From JBDWFY01 sp965275915 (GTDB lineage: Bacteria > Pseudomonadota > Alphaproteobacteria > Rhizobiales > Stappiaceae): a stretch of DNA of 64,000 bases. The stretch is taken from NCBI GenBank assembly GCA_965275915.1, contig CBDHYI010000008.1, forward strand, positions 496,001 to 560,000. Direction: 5' to 3'. The first letter of the stretch is position 1; each line of letters starts with the position of its first letter. Shown piece by piece: positions 23,557-33,000 of this stretch. The translations under genes were made by a program, and so were the position numbers. Below the pieces are notes generated by a model that was not told the origin of the DNA, ran no database searches, and saw nothing but the letters and a program-made list of their open reading frames with translations.

Positions 23557-25776
23557 TCAGGCGGCTTCCTGTTTGGCGGGCGTTTCCGGTGCGAATTTGC
23601 CGTAAAAGGTTTCACCGTCCCGCGCCATGTCCCTGAGCAGCTTGTTGGGCTTGTAGCGCGGGCCCCATTTCTTCTGGAACTTTTTGCAAAGGGCAACGAA
23701 TTCCGGAACACCCATCATGTCGATATAGGACAGGGTTCCGCCGGTATAAGGCGCAAAACCGAAGCCGAGAATGGAGCCCACATCCGCTTCACGGACATCC
23801 GTCAGCACTTTCTCCTCGAAAATGCGCGCTGTCTCCAGAGCCATCATGACCAGAAGGCGTTGTTTGATCTCTTCAACGTCGAAGCTCTCGGCGGGTTTCG
23901 GCCTGCCCGCCACTTCCGGGATATCGGGCCACAGATATTTGTCGCCCCGCTCGGGATATTCAAAGAAGCCCTTGCGGTTCTTGCGTCCGAAACGCTCGCG
24001 CTTGACGACCATTTCCTCAAGGATCGTATCAAGATGCCCCTCGACATATTTTACGCCCAGATCTTTTCTGGTCGCCGAGACGATCTTCCAGGCAAGGTCA
24101 AGCGCGACTTCATCGGCGAGCGTCAGGGGTCCGACGGGCATGCCGGCCATTTTGCCGACATTTTCAACCATGGCCGCGGGGACGCCGTCGCCCAGCAGCA
24201 TCAATCCTTCCCGGATATAGGTCATCACCACGCGGGATGTGTAGAAGCCGCGCCCGTCATTGACCACGATCGGAGTCTTTTTGATCGCCTTGATATAGTC
24301 CAGCGCCATCGCAAGCGCCCGATCACCGGTTTTGGTCCCCATGATCACCTCGACCAACATCATCTTGTCGACCGGCGAGAAGAAATGGATGCCGATGAAA
24401 TTCTTCGGCCGCTTCGAAGCCTCCGCCAACGAGGTAATGGGCAGAGTTGAGGTGTTGGATGCAAAAACCGCGCGCTGGCCAAGCACGGCTTCGGCGGCTT
24501 CTGTCACGGTTTTCTTGATGTCCCGGTCTTCGAAGACGGCTTCGATGACCAGGTCGCATCCCTTGAGATCCTCATAATCCGCAGTGGGGGCGATTTTCGC
24601 CAGAAGCCTGTCTTTGTCTTCCGGTTTGGCACGGCCGCGCTGAATGGCTTTTGTCATCAGCGCATCGGAGTGGGCCTTGCCTTTTTCCGCCGCCTCCAGA
24701 TCCCGGTCGAGCAGCACCACGTTGATGCCGGCCCGGGCGGTGACGTATGCAACGCCGGCGCCCATGAAACCGGCGCCCAGGATGCCGACCTTCTTGATTT
24801 TGTTCGGCCGCTGGTCTTCCGGTCGGCGCGCGCCTTTGTTCAGTTCCTGCATGGAGATGAACAGGGAGCGGATCATATTCGCCGCCTCGGGCGTCTGCAG
24901 CACGTTGGCAAAGTACCGGCTCTCCACTTCGAGCGCGAGATCCATCGGCAATTGCAGTCCTTCATAAACCGATTGCAGCAGGGCCCGTCCGGCGGGGTAG
25001 TTGTCGTGGGTTTCGCGCCGATAAATGGCGTTCGCAGCTGGCCAGAACTGGAAACCGGCCGGCGAATAGACTTTGCCGTTCGGCAGCTTAAAGCCCTTCT
25101 TGTCCCATGGCTTGACCGGATCGACGCCGGTTTTCAGCATTTTCTTGGCAGCGTCCACCAGCTTGCGGCGGGGCACGGTTTCATCGATCAGTTTCATGCC
25201 TTTGGCCTTGGCGCCGTTCAGCGTCCGGCCCTGAAGCAGAAACTGCATGCCGGCCTGACCGTCGCACATCCGCATCACGCGTTGTGTTCCGCCGGCACCG
25301 GGAAACAGGCCGACCTTGATTTCCGGCAGCGCGATTTTCACCTTGTCGTCGTTGGCGGCGATGCGGGCGTGACAGGCAAGGGACAGCTCCGTCGCTCCAC
25401 CCATGCAGGTGCCGTTGATGGCCGCCACCCAGGGTTTGCCGCAGGTCTCAATAGCCCTGTAAAGCAGGGTCAGGCGGCGGGACCCGTCAAACAGTTTTCG
25501 GGCGGCTGCCTCCGAATCGCCCGTTGCGCGCTCGGCATGGAACCGATGCAGCAGGCCTTCCATCATGGTCAGGTCGGCACCGCCGGAAAAGGCGTCTTTG
25601 CCCGATGTTACGACAACACCTTTAATCGCGTCATCCTCTGTCACCTGTCTGGTAACCGCTTCCAGTTCGTCCATCACCTCAAGGGTGATGACATTCATCG
25701 ACCGGTCCGGCATGTCCCAGGTGAGGGTGGCAAAACCGTCCGCGTCTGTTGCGAGCGTGAAGTTCTTATAGGTCAT
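23557..25776 (-). CDS. fadJ: Enoyl-CoA hydratase/3-hydroxyacyl-CoA dehydrogenase (FadJ-type)
   Basis: 739 residues from ATG 25776 (MTYKNFTLATDADG). Residues 1-200 are a crotonase domain with the oxyanion-hole segments SGKDAFSGGADL and NGTCMGGATELSLA and the Glu of PEIKVGLFPGAGG. From about 330 is a 3-hydroxyacyl-CoA dehydrogenase with the NAD fold VGILGAGFMGAGVAYVTA, SNTSTLPITSLAE and IGIHFFSPVDKM, then two C-terminal domains. It performs hydration and NAD-dependent oxidation in beta-oxidation. It is the last gene of an operon after fadE and the thiolase, 23 bases downstream of the latter. Confidence 0.94.
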   Translation of the reverse strand: MTYKNFTLATDADGFATLTWDMPDRSMNVITLEVMDELEAVTRQVTEDDAIKGVVVTSGKDAFSGGADLTMMEGLLHRFHAERATGDSEAAARKLFDGSRRLTLLYRAIETCGKPWVAAINGTCMGGATELSLACHARIAANDDKVKIALPEIKVGLFPGAGGTQRVMRMCDGQAGMQFLLQGRTLNGAKAKGMKLIDETVPRRKLVDAAKKMLKTGVDPVKPWDKKGFKLPNGKVYSPAGFQFWPAANAIYRRETHDNYPAGRALLQSVYEGLQLPMDLALEVESRYFANVLQTPEAANMIRSLFISMQELNKGARRPEDQRPNKIKKVGILGAGFMGAGVAYVTARAGINVVLLDRDLEAAEKGKAHSDALMTKAIQRGRAKPEDKDRLLAKIAPTADYEDLKGCDLVIEAVFEDRDIKKTVTEAAEAVLGQRAVFASNTSTLPITSLAEASKRPKNFIGIHFFSPVDKMMLVEVIMGTKTGDRALAMALDYIKAIKKTPIVVNDGRGFYTSRVVMTYIREGLMLLGDGVPAAMVENVGKMAGMPVGPLTLADEVALDLAWKIVSATRKDLGVKYVEGHLDTILEEMVVKRERFGRKNRKGFFEYPERGDKYLWPDIPEVAGRPKPAESFDVEEIKQRLLVMMALETARIFEEKVLTDVREADVGSILGFGFAPYTGGTLSYIDMMGVPEFVALCKKFQKKWGPRYKPNKLLRDMARDGETFYGKFAPETPAKQEAA

Positions 25777-25799
25777 CTCTGTTTCTCCCGGCTCGCAGA

Positions 25800-27008
25800 T
25801 CACACGCGTTCGATGATGGTGGCCGTGCCCATACCGGCACCGATGCACAAGGTCACAAGCGCCGTGCTCAGATCGCGGCGTTCAAGCTCATCAAGCACCG
25901 TTCCCAGTATCATTGCGCCGGTGGCTCCCAGCGGATGGCCCATTGCGATCGCGCCGCCATTGACATTGACCTTTTCCGGATCGAGTTCAAATGCCTGAAG
26001 GTAACGCAGGACGACGGACGCGAAGGCTTCATTGATTTCGATCAGGTCGATATCGTCCAGAGACATCCTGGATTTTTTCAGGAGTTTCTCCGTCACATCG
26101 ACCGGACCGGTGAGCATCAAGGCGGGTTCGGAGCCGATATTGGCAAAAGCCCTGATGCGGGCCCGTGCTTGCAGTCCCGACCGCTTGCCCGCATTGCGGC
26201 TGCCGATCAGAACCGCGGCAGCGCCGTCGACGATACCGGACGAATTGCCGGCATGATGGACATGGTTGACTTTCTCGACATCCGGGTGCGCATCGATGGC
26301 CACGCCGTCAAAGCCGCCCATTGAGCCCATCAGCTCAAAAGACGCGTTGAGGCTGGCCAGGCTCTGCATATTGGTCTCAGGACGCATGTGCTCGTCCTGT
26401 TTGAGCAGCGTGATGCCGTTGACGTCTTTGACCGGGACAACGGATTTGTCGAAATACCCTTTGTCCCAGGCCTGTTTCGATCTTTTCTGGCTTTCCACCG
26501 CATAGGCATCGACATCATCGCGCGAAAAACCGTATTTGCTGGCGATCAGATCGGCGGAAACGCCCTGCGGCATAAAGTAGGACGGCACCGCAACCTGCGG
26601 ATCGATCGGCCAGGCCCCGCCGGAGGCACCGATGCCGACCCGCGACATCGATTCAACACCGCCGGTGATGACCAGGTCATGCTGCCCGGCCATGATCTGA
26701 CTGGCGCCCATATTCACCGCATCGAGCCCTGAAGCGCAGAAACGGTTGATCTGCATGCCCGGCACCGCAGTGTCATACCCGGCGGCAAACACGGCAGCGC
26801 GCGCAATATCGCCGCCCGCCTCGCCCACGGGGTCGACACACCCAAGGACAACGTCGTCGACAGATTTCGTATCAAGGCCATTGCGGTCGCGAATGGCCTC
26901 CAGCGTGTGGGCGGCAAGTCGGACCGCCGGCACCTGGTGCAGGGCACCGTCTTTCTTGCCGCGTCCGCGCGGTGTGCGCACATGGTCATACACATAAGCT
27001 TCGGGCAT
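25800..27008 (-). CDS. fadA: Thiolase (acetyl-CoA C-acyltransferase)
   Basis: 402 residues. The nucleophile lies in NRFCASGLDAVNMGA (Cys near 90), the second catalytic segment is NVNGGAIAMGHPLGATGA (His near 353) and the last is LCIGAGMGTATIIERV (Cys near 390). It cleaves 3-ketoacyl-CoA to acetyl-CoA and a shortened acyl-CoA. In the middle of the operon, it would supply the third step after FadE and FadJ. The ATG at 27008 has GGGAGAAT before it. A biosynthetic acetoacetyl-CoA role is less likely given the neighbours. Confidence 0.94.
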   Translation of the reverse strand: MPEAYVYDHVRTPRGRGKKDGALHQVPAVRLAAHTLEAIRDRNGLDTKSVDDVVLGCVDPVGEAGGDIARAAVFAAGYDTAVPGMQINRFCASGLDAVNMGASQIMAGQHDLVITGGVESMSRVGIGASGGAWPIDPQVAVPSYFMPQGVSADLIASKYGFSRDDVDAYAVESQKRSKQAWDKGYFDKSVVPVKDVNGITLLKQDEHMRPETNMQSLASLNASFELMGSMGGFDGVAIDAHPDVEKVNHVHHAGNSSGIVDGAAAVLIGSRNAGKRSGLQARARIRAFANIGSEPALMLTGPVDVTEKLLKKSRMSLDDIDLIEINEAFASVVLRYLQAFELDPEKVNVNGGAIAMGHPLGATGAMILGTVLDELERRDLSTALVTLCIGAGMGTATIIERV

Positions 27009-27105
27009 TGAATTCTCCCATGATGTCGCGCCGTCTGATCATGCGCGCCGGGTTTATTTAAGTCCGGTTATTCAACGGAATGAAGACGAGAGCACAGGTA
27101 TCCGA

Positions 27106-28902
27106 TCAAAAGGCTTCCGCCGGCAGTTGCATGACGGTATCCGCCCCGGCCGTGATCCGCGCCAGGCGGATTTCCGTTTCGGGCATCAGGCGCTCCATGT
27201 AAAAGCGGCCGAACACCAGTTTGGTGGTCAGGAAGTCTTCTTGTTCAGCCGCATCGCCGGCCAGTTTTTCTGTCGCGGTTTTTGCAATTCTGGCCCACAT
27301 GTAACCAAGCGCGACCAGTCCGAACAGGTGCATATAGTCCGTCGAACCGGCACCGGCATTGTCCGGCTTGGCCATCGCATTGTTCATGAACCACATGGTG
27401 GCCTGCTGAAGGTGATCGAGGCCTGTTTTCAGCGGCGGGATAAATTCGCTGAGCGCGTCATCTTCTCCGTTTTCCTTGATGAAACCGCCAACCTCATTGA
27501 AAAAAGCCATAATCGCGCGTCCGCCGTTGGCCGGCAGTTTCCGGCCGACCAGGTCGAGCGCCTGAATGCCGTTCGCGCCTTCATAGATCATTGCAATGCG
27601 CGCATCGCGGACGAACTGCTCCATACCCCATTCGGTAATATAGCCGTGGCCGCCGAACATTTGCTGGGCGTTCACCGCATTTTCAAACCCTTTGTCGGTC
27701 AGAACGCCTTTCAGGACCGGTGTCATCAGACCCATCAGGTCGGATGCGGCCTGCCGGTCTTCCTCATTGTCCGACCGGTGCGAAACATCGCCGCTGAGCG
27801 ACGTCCACAGGATGAACGCGCGGGCGGCCTCGTTGAAGGCGCGGATCGACATCAGCGTCCGGCGCACATCGGGATGCACGATGATCGGATCCGCCGCTTT
27901 GTCCGCTTCTTTGGGGCCGGTCAGGGCGCGGCCCTGAAGCCGTTCGCGGGCATATTCGGCGGCGTTCTGGTACGCCACTTCCGACTGCGCCAGGCCCTGG
28001 ACAGCCACTCCCAGGCGGGCTTCGTTCATCATCGTGAACATGGCCCTGAGGCCCTTATTCTCGTCGCCGACAAGCCATCCGGTTGCCTCGTCGTAATTCA
28101 TGACGCAGGTGGAATTGCCGTGAATGCCCATTTTTTCCTCTATGGAACCGCAGGCGACGGCGTTGCGTTCGCCGACGGTGCCGTCAGCGCCGACCCTGAA
28201 TTTGGGAACCACAAACAGAGAGATCCCCTTGGTGCCTTCAGGTGCGCCCTCGATCCGGGCCAGAACCAGATGGATGATGTTTTCCGCCAGATCATGCTCG
28301 CCGGCGGAGATGAAGATCTTAGTGCCGGAAATCTTATAGCTACCATCGCCGTTGGCGGCCGCTTTTGTCCGGATGAGGCCCAGATCCGTGCCGCAATGGG
28401 GCTCGGTCAGGTTCATGGTGCCGGTCCATTCGCCCGAAACAAGCTTGGGCAGATAGGTCTGCTTCTGCTCCTCGCTGCCGTGAAGGGTGAGGGCGGCGAT
28501 GGCACCCTGGGTAAGGCCGGGATACATGGAAAACGCCATGTTGGCGCTGGTGAAGAATTCATTCAGCACGGCCGCAATGGTGCTTGGCAGGCCCTGACCG
28601 CCAAAGTCGGGGTCCGCGGCAAGACCGCCCCATCCTGCTTCGGAATAGGCCGCATAAGCGTCGCGAAATCCGGCCGGCGTGGTTACGGTTCCGTCTTCAT
28701 GGCGCACGCAGCCTTCTTTGTCGCCGGTTTGATTCAGCGGCTGAACGACTTCTTCGCAGAACTTGGCGCCTTCCTTCAGGATCGCTTCGACAAGATCCGG
28801 CGTTGCGTCGGAAAATCCGGGCAAATTGTTGAAATTGCCGTAATTCAGTACGTCATTGAGCAGAAACAGAACATCTTCGACTGGCGCTGTGTAACTGGGC
28901 AT
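27106..28902 (-). CDS. Long acyl-CoA dehydrogenase (FadE/DmdC-type)
   Basis: 598 residues, longer than ordinary 380-residue acyl-CoA dehydrogenases because of an extra C-terminal domain (about 470-590). The flavin site is seen in GTMNLTEPHCGTDLGLIRTK, the substrate site in KIFISAGEHDLAENIIHLVL, and the catalytic base lies in IAMIYEGANGIQALDLVGRK. Relatives include AcdA-type enzymes and 3-methylmercaptopropionyl-CoA dehydrogenase DmdC. The thiolase and FadJ that follow favour a fatty acyl role. GGAGG precedes the ATG. A LiuR-like operator lies 43 bases upstream. Confidence 0.9.
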   Translation of the reverse strand: MPSYTAPVEDVLFLLNDVLNYGNFNNLPGFSDATPDLVEAILKEGAKFCEEVVQPLNQTGDKEGCVRHEDGTVTTPAGFRDAYAAYSEAGWGGLAADPDFGGQGLPSTIAAVLNEFFTSANMAFSMYPGLTQGAIAALTLHGSEEQKQTYLPKLVSGEWTGTMNLTEPHCGTDLGLIRTKAAANGDGSYKISGTKIFISAGEHDLAENIIHLVLARIEGAPEGTKGISLFVVPKFRVGADGTVGERNAVACGSIEEKMGIHGNSTCVMNYDEATGWLVGDENKGLRAMFTMMNEARLGVAVQGLAQSEVAYQNAAEYARERLQGRALTGPKEADKAADPIIVHPDVRRTLMSIRAFNEAARAFILWTSLSGDVSHRSDNEEDRQAASDLMGLMTPVLKGVLTDKGFENAVNAQQMFGGHGYITEWGMEQFVRDARIAMIYEGANGIQALDLVGRKLPANGGRAIMAFFNEVGGFIKENGEDDALSEFIPPLKTGLDHLQQATMWFMNNAMAKPDNAGAGSTDYMHLFGLVALGYMWARIAKTATEKLAGDAAEQEDFLTTKLVFGRFYMERLMPETEIRLARITAGADTVMQLPAEAF

Positions 28903-28944
28903 ATGGACCTCCCGACAAAACCCGGCAAGATTAATATCTATACA

Positions 28945-28964
28945 TTACGTTTGCGTAAACGTAA
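28945..28964. promoter_or_regulatory. LiuR-like MerR-family operator of the fad operon
   Basis: TTACGTTTGCGTAAACGTAA is a 20-bp near-palindrome. Its first 18 bases recur exactly upstream of the MerR gene (29645-29662). It resembles the TTACGT-TAACGTAA sites known for LiuR-type regulators. It lies 43 bases before the fadE start, in the spacer 28903-29139 that holds nothing else clear. Confidence 0.8.
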
Positions 28965-29139
28965 CTTTATCGCATATACGCAACTGAAATCCCATGTTCA
29001 ATGGTGTCGCCACGTCACCTCACGGATTTTCTATCATCATAACCAATACTGGTGCTGAATTGAGGAAAATACAGCCTCAAAAAGCCAGGGCGCGATCAAA
29101 TCCGACGGCCCCGGCGGGGCGGGGCTTATGCTCCTGGGC

Positions 29140-29574
29140 CTATTCTTCGCCCGATTCCTTTTCTTTCAGCATACCCGATACGATGTCGACCGTCCGTTGC
29201 AATTCGCCGATTGCCTGTTCAATGTCATTTTTCTGATTGACCAGCACGTCGATCTGCTCGTTGAATTTCGTCAGGGCCACGCGCAGCTGCGTCACCTGTC
29301 CGTCGCGCAAATCGTAGAGATCCAGCATGTTGCGGATTTCATCCAGCGAAAAGCCGACCCGTTTGCCCATCAGCACAAGCTTAAGCCTGGCGCGGTCGCG
29401 TTTCGTATAGATGCGGTTCAATCCCTCGCGGCGTGGATTAAGAAGACCCTTGTCCTCGTAAAACCGCAAAGTCCGAAGCGTAATGCCGAATTCCTTTGAC
29501 AGATCGCCGATTGTGAATGTCAGTTTCTTCGTATCGTCCTGCGCCGAAACGGCGTCGACAATTTGTGTCGTCAT
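29140..29574 (-). CDS. MerR-family regulator of acyl-CoA catabolism (LiuR-like)
   Basis: 144 residues from ATG 29574 (MTTQIVDAVSA); earlier in-frame starts exist but add a basic leader of no known kind. The MerR winged helix is FTIGDLSKEFGITLRTLRFY and EDKGLLNPRREGLNRIYT, followed by a dimerisation coiled coil (about 85-135, NEQIDVLVNQKNDIEQAI). No metal-binding cysteines are present, in line with LiuR-type proteins that respond to acyl-CoA or related ligands. Both its own promoter and the following fad operon carry the same operator, suggesting autoregulation and control of beta-oxidation. Confidence 0.88.
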   Translation of the reverse strand: MTTQIVDAVSAQDDTKKLTFTIGDLSKEFGITLRTLRFYEDKGLLNPRREGLNRIYTKRDRARLKLVLMGKRVGFSLDEIRNMLDLYDLRDGQVTQLRVALTKFNEQIDVLVNQKNDIEQAIGELQRTVDIVSGMLKEKESGEE

Positions 29575-29644
29575 GATCGGATGCTCTGGCCTTTTTACCG
29601 TTCGAACCATTGTGAGATTCGTTTTTTCCGTCCCAGTTGATAAC

Positions 29645-29662
29645 TTACGTTTGCGTAAACGT
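29645..29662. promoter_or_regulatory. LiuR-like operator upstream of the MerR gene
   Basis: TTACGTTTGCGTAAACGT is identical over 18 bases to the site at 28945. It lies 71 bases upstream of the MerR start. Confidence 0.78.
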
Positions 29663-30093
29663 CCAGCTTGAGTGTCGGATTGAAGAGTCCGGACACGGTC
29701 AGAGCTGTTTCGGGTATTTGAGGGGGGCACTTGCGTGAATAAGGCGAAAAAGAGGCGTTTTTTCCACCAGTGTTTCATTACCGGTATTTGTTAACGGGTA
29801 ATTTACCATAACAATAAATTATTCAGTAACGATTCTGCCCGGCTGGCAAAGCGACACCGAAAATCAAGCATCTGCCGTCTGTTTCGGCTGTAAGTTCCAG
29901 CCCTGATATCGATGATAAACCGTCGCACGTGCGCGGCAACTTAAGGGGTTCGGTTGCGTGTTTCCTGTCTGTGTCCCTCTGGAAGGACACCTTGCCAACG
30001 AGCGCAGGTCCTCCGCTGCCGACAAAGCGCGGAGCGACTTGATCGTTGCTGAACGGGGGCCGGCAGCAGGGCCGGTTGAACGGGTGGTCGCCC
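29663..30093. promoter_or_regulatory. Long podJ leader with candidate cell-cycle sites
   Basis: These 431 bases between the MerR promoter and podJ hold no gene. TTAA-CGGGTAA-TTTA (29791-29805) differs by one base from the CtrA consensus TTAA-N7-TTAA. GANTC sites for CcrM methylation occur at 29685 and 29831. All three are short motifs that can occur by chance; podJ is under CtrA/GcrA-type control in relatives, which is why they are noted. Confidence 0.35.
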
Positions 30094-33000
30094 ATGAGTA
30101 CTGATCGCTTTAAAGAAGATCTCTCAGCCGTTGCGAGCGCGCTGGACAGCCTGCTGCGCGATGCCCAGTCACGGGGGGCCTACAGCGGCGGTACGGCTTC
30201 TCAGGGCCGGGAAAACCCGTCCGGCGACTCCGGATCCGCACGCGTCGGTTCGGTCCTGAAAGCGCTGGAAAAACTGGACGAGCGCGTAAAAGGACTTTCG
30301 GACCGGCGCGGTCAGACAAATACCTATACGGCTGACCGCCGTCATCCGGACATGGCACGCAGCCATCCGTCGCCCGATAACGCCATATCCGCCGCCGCAC
30401 CGTCGAACGGCACGCGTCATCCGGCCCGGGGCGACAGCGCGGACACGCCCGCGCTCAGGGATGCGCTTGCGCAAATTGCGCAACGCCGTGCGGAACTGGA
30501 CCGGGAACCCCCCGGCGAGGATCACCCGGCAACCCGAACCGACCGGCCGGTTCGCGAGTCCGGCCAGGGGGCGGCACAGCGGGCAGGGGCCGATGATCCG
30601 GCGTTCTGGGGCGGGCTTGATACCCGGGGCCCGTCGCACGAGCCGGAGCCGGGACCAGATACCGCCCCGCATCACGCTCCCGCCCCGGAAGGCATGGTCC
30701 CGCAGGACGTGGAAAAGCATTTTGAAGCGCTTGCCGCCCGGATTGACGGCTTCAGGGCGCCACAGGAAAAGGCGATTGCTGAGCTGAAACGCGATATCGG
30801 CGCTCTGCGGCATGAAGTGGCCGACACGAGACAGGCCGTTCCGGCAACGGACCCTGAAGACATCACCCGTTTGAACGCCGCTGTTGAGGAACTGCGCCGG
30901 TCTCAGATCGAGAAGGGGCAGGTGGACGCGGTGCGCGGGGAGATCCACTCTCTGCGCGAGATGATCCAGGACAGCAATCAGGCCGGCATGGTGCAGTCTC
31001 TCGAACGAGGGTACTCGCACATCGTCCAGCGCCTTGATGAGCTCAGCCGTGCGACCGACAATCCGTCCCTGTTGAACGACCTCGCTGCGCGCCTTGGCGA
31101 TATAGAGACGGCCTTTGCCACTCTGCCCAGCCTGGAACATATGGGCGCGCTGGATAACCGGATCGCCAATCTTGCCAGGCGGATTGAAGAAATTCCGCCG
31201 CATATTCATCCTGCGGACTTCGACCGTCTGCAGTCGGATGTCGCCGGCGTGCGCGCCGCCGTTGAAGCTCTGACGGCCGGCGACCTCGTCGAGGCGATTG
31301 ACCTGAAGATGCAGGCCATGAGCAGGCGGCTGGACAGTGTGCAACAATCGGCAGGGAACGCGGACGGGCTTGAGCAGCGTTTGGATGAGATCCGGAGCAA
31401 CATGCCGAGTCCGGCGACGTTTGCCGAAATCGAACAGCGCATGCATGACATTTGCGGCATGCTTGCATCCGATGGCAGCGATGCAAAGCTGGGGCAGATG
31501 GCCGGGCAACTGGCTGAGGTGCTGAGCCGGCTCGACCGGATCGAAAAGAACGCGGCAAAAGCCAACCAGGATGCGGCGCTTGAGTTGATTGAGCGACGGA
31601 TTGCCGAGGTCGGCTCCAAACTTGACGGGCTGGACACTGCGCTGTCGGACGAGCGCGAGCGGGGGACGCATGCTCTCGAACAGGCCGTGGCGCGTCTTGA
31701 GAATAACACCGGAAATGCTGACATCGGCGGCCGCGATCTGACAGATCTTGAAACGCGTATCGAACTGCTGACTGCGCGCCTTGCTGATGGAAACGGTCAG
31801 GAAATCGGCCGCGATATTTCCGAGCTTCGCAGTGAGATCTCAGCGATGCGGGCCGACGTCATGGCACCGCTTTCGGCGACGGCTGAACTCGAAAAACAGA
31901 TCCGGCATCTGGCGCAGATGCTGTCGAACCCTGATCGGCTGAGTGCTGACGGCGCGGTGCTTGGCGAGGTTGAAAACAAGATCGCCGGGCTGACGGAACA
32001 AATCGCGGCGGCCGAAAAGCGGATCGAGGGGATTGACGAAATAGAGAGCGCGATCGATCGCATCAGCGCGCGGCTTGAGGGCAACGAACGCAATGCGATC
32101 GAAGCCGCGCAGGCCACCGTTCGCGAAGCGATGAGAGAGGAACAGGCCGCAGGCCCTGTCGATCCCATTGTTCTTGGGCTGCAGGACGATCTGGCACGCT
32201 TGCGGGAAGCGGCGGAAACCGACAAGGTCGACACGGCGAGTTCGCTGGACTCAGTCCAGCAGACCATCGGTTCCATCATGTCGCGCCTGAGCCAGCTCGA
32301 GGAACCCTCAGCCGCCGACAAAAACCGGCAGGCTCCCGGCGGACCTCCCCCGCTTGATCTGTCAGGGGAACAGGTCAGCACGTTTACCCGCGCTGCGCCG
32401 CCTGACGAATCGGAAGAGTCCGAACAGCCGGCTGCGGCCGCTGTCATGGACCTTGATAACGACCGTCCGCTTGAACCGGGTACCAAACGTCTCGCCAGAA
32501 CGATGGCGCCGTCCAAAGACAATTCACGCAAGGAGACGGGATCGGCGCGTGACCCCAAGGCGGATTTCATTGCCGCAGCCAGACGCGCCGCACAGGCGGC
32601 GTCGGCGGAAGTAGCCGTCCAGGAAGAAGAAAATCGCAGGAAACAGCAGGAGCGGCGCGAGAAATCCGGCCTCAACTGGCTGCGCAACAAGCTGGGCCAG
32701 GGTGACGCGGCCGGAGACGCCTCAAAGCCGAAAAACTACCGGAACGGCAAACGTCAGGACCCCAAGCTTGATCCGGCTCCGGAAAAACGCTCGAAACAGC
32801 CCGAAGAGGAAACCGCTGAAAAAGGCGGGCAAGCCCCCGGCAAACCTGACGACGAACTGGTCCTTTCCGAAACTGACATTGTCACTCCGGACGGGCAGAA
32901 CAAAGGCGCGCGCGCCTTCACAACCTCAACGCCGCCCTCGTCAAACCTGACGAAAGCCGGTGCGTTCGTTAACAGGAACCGAAAGCCGCTGGTTCTTGCA

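Noticed and set aside
27127..29058. A 643-codon open frame on the plus strand opposite fadE
   Set aside because: It lies antisense to a clear acyl-CoA dehydrogenase, has no recognisable domain and reflects high GC at third positions.
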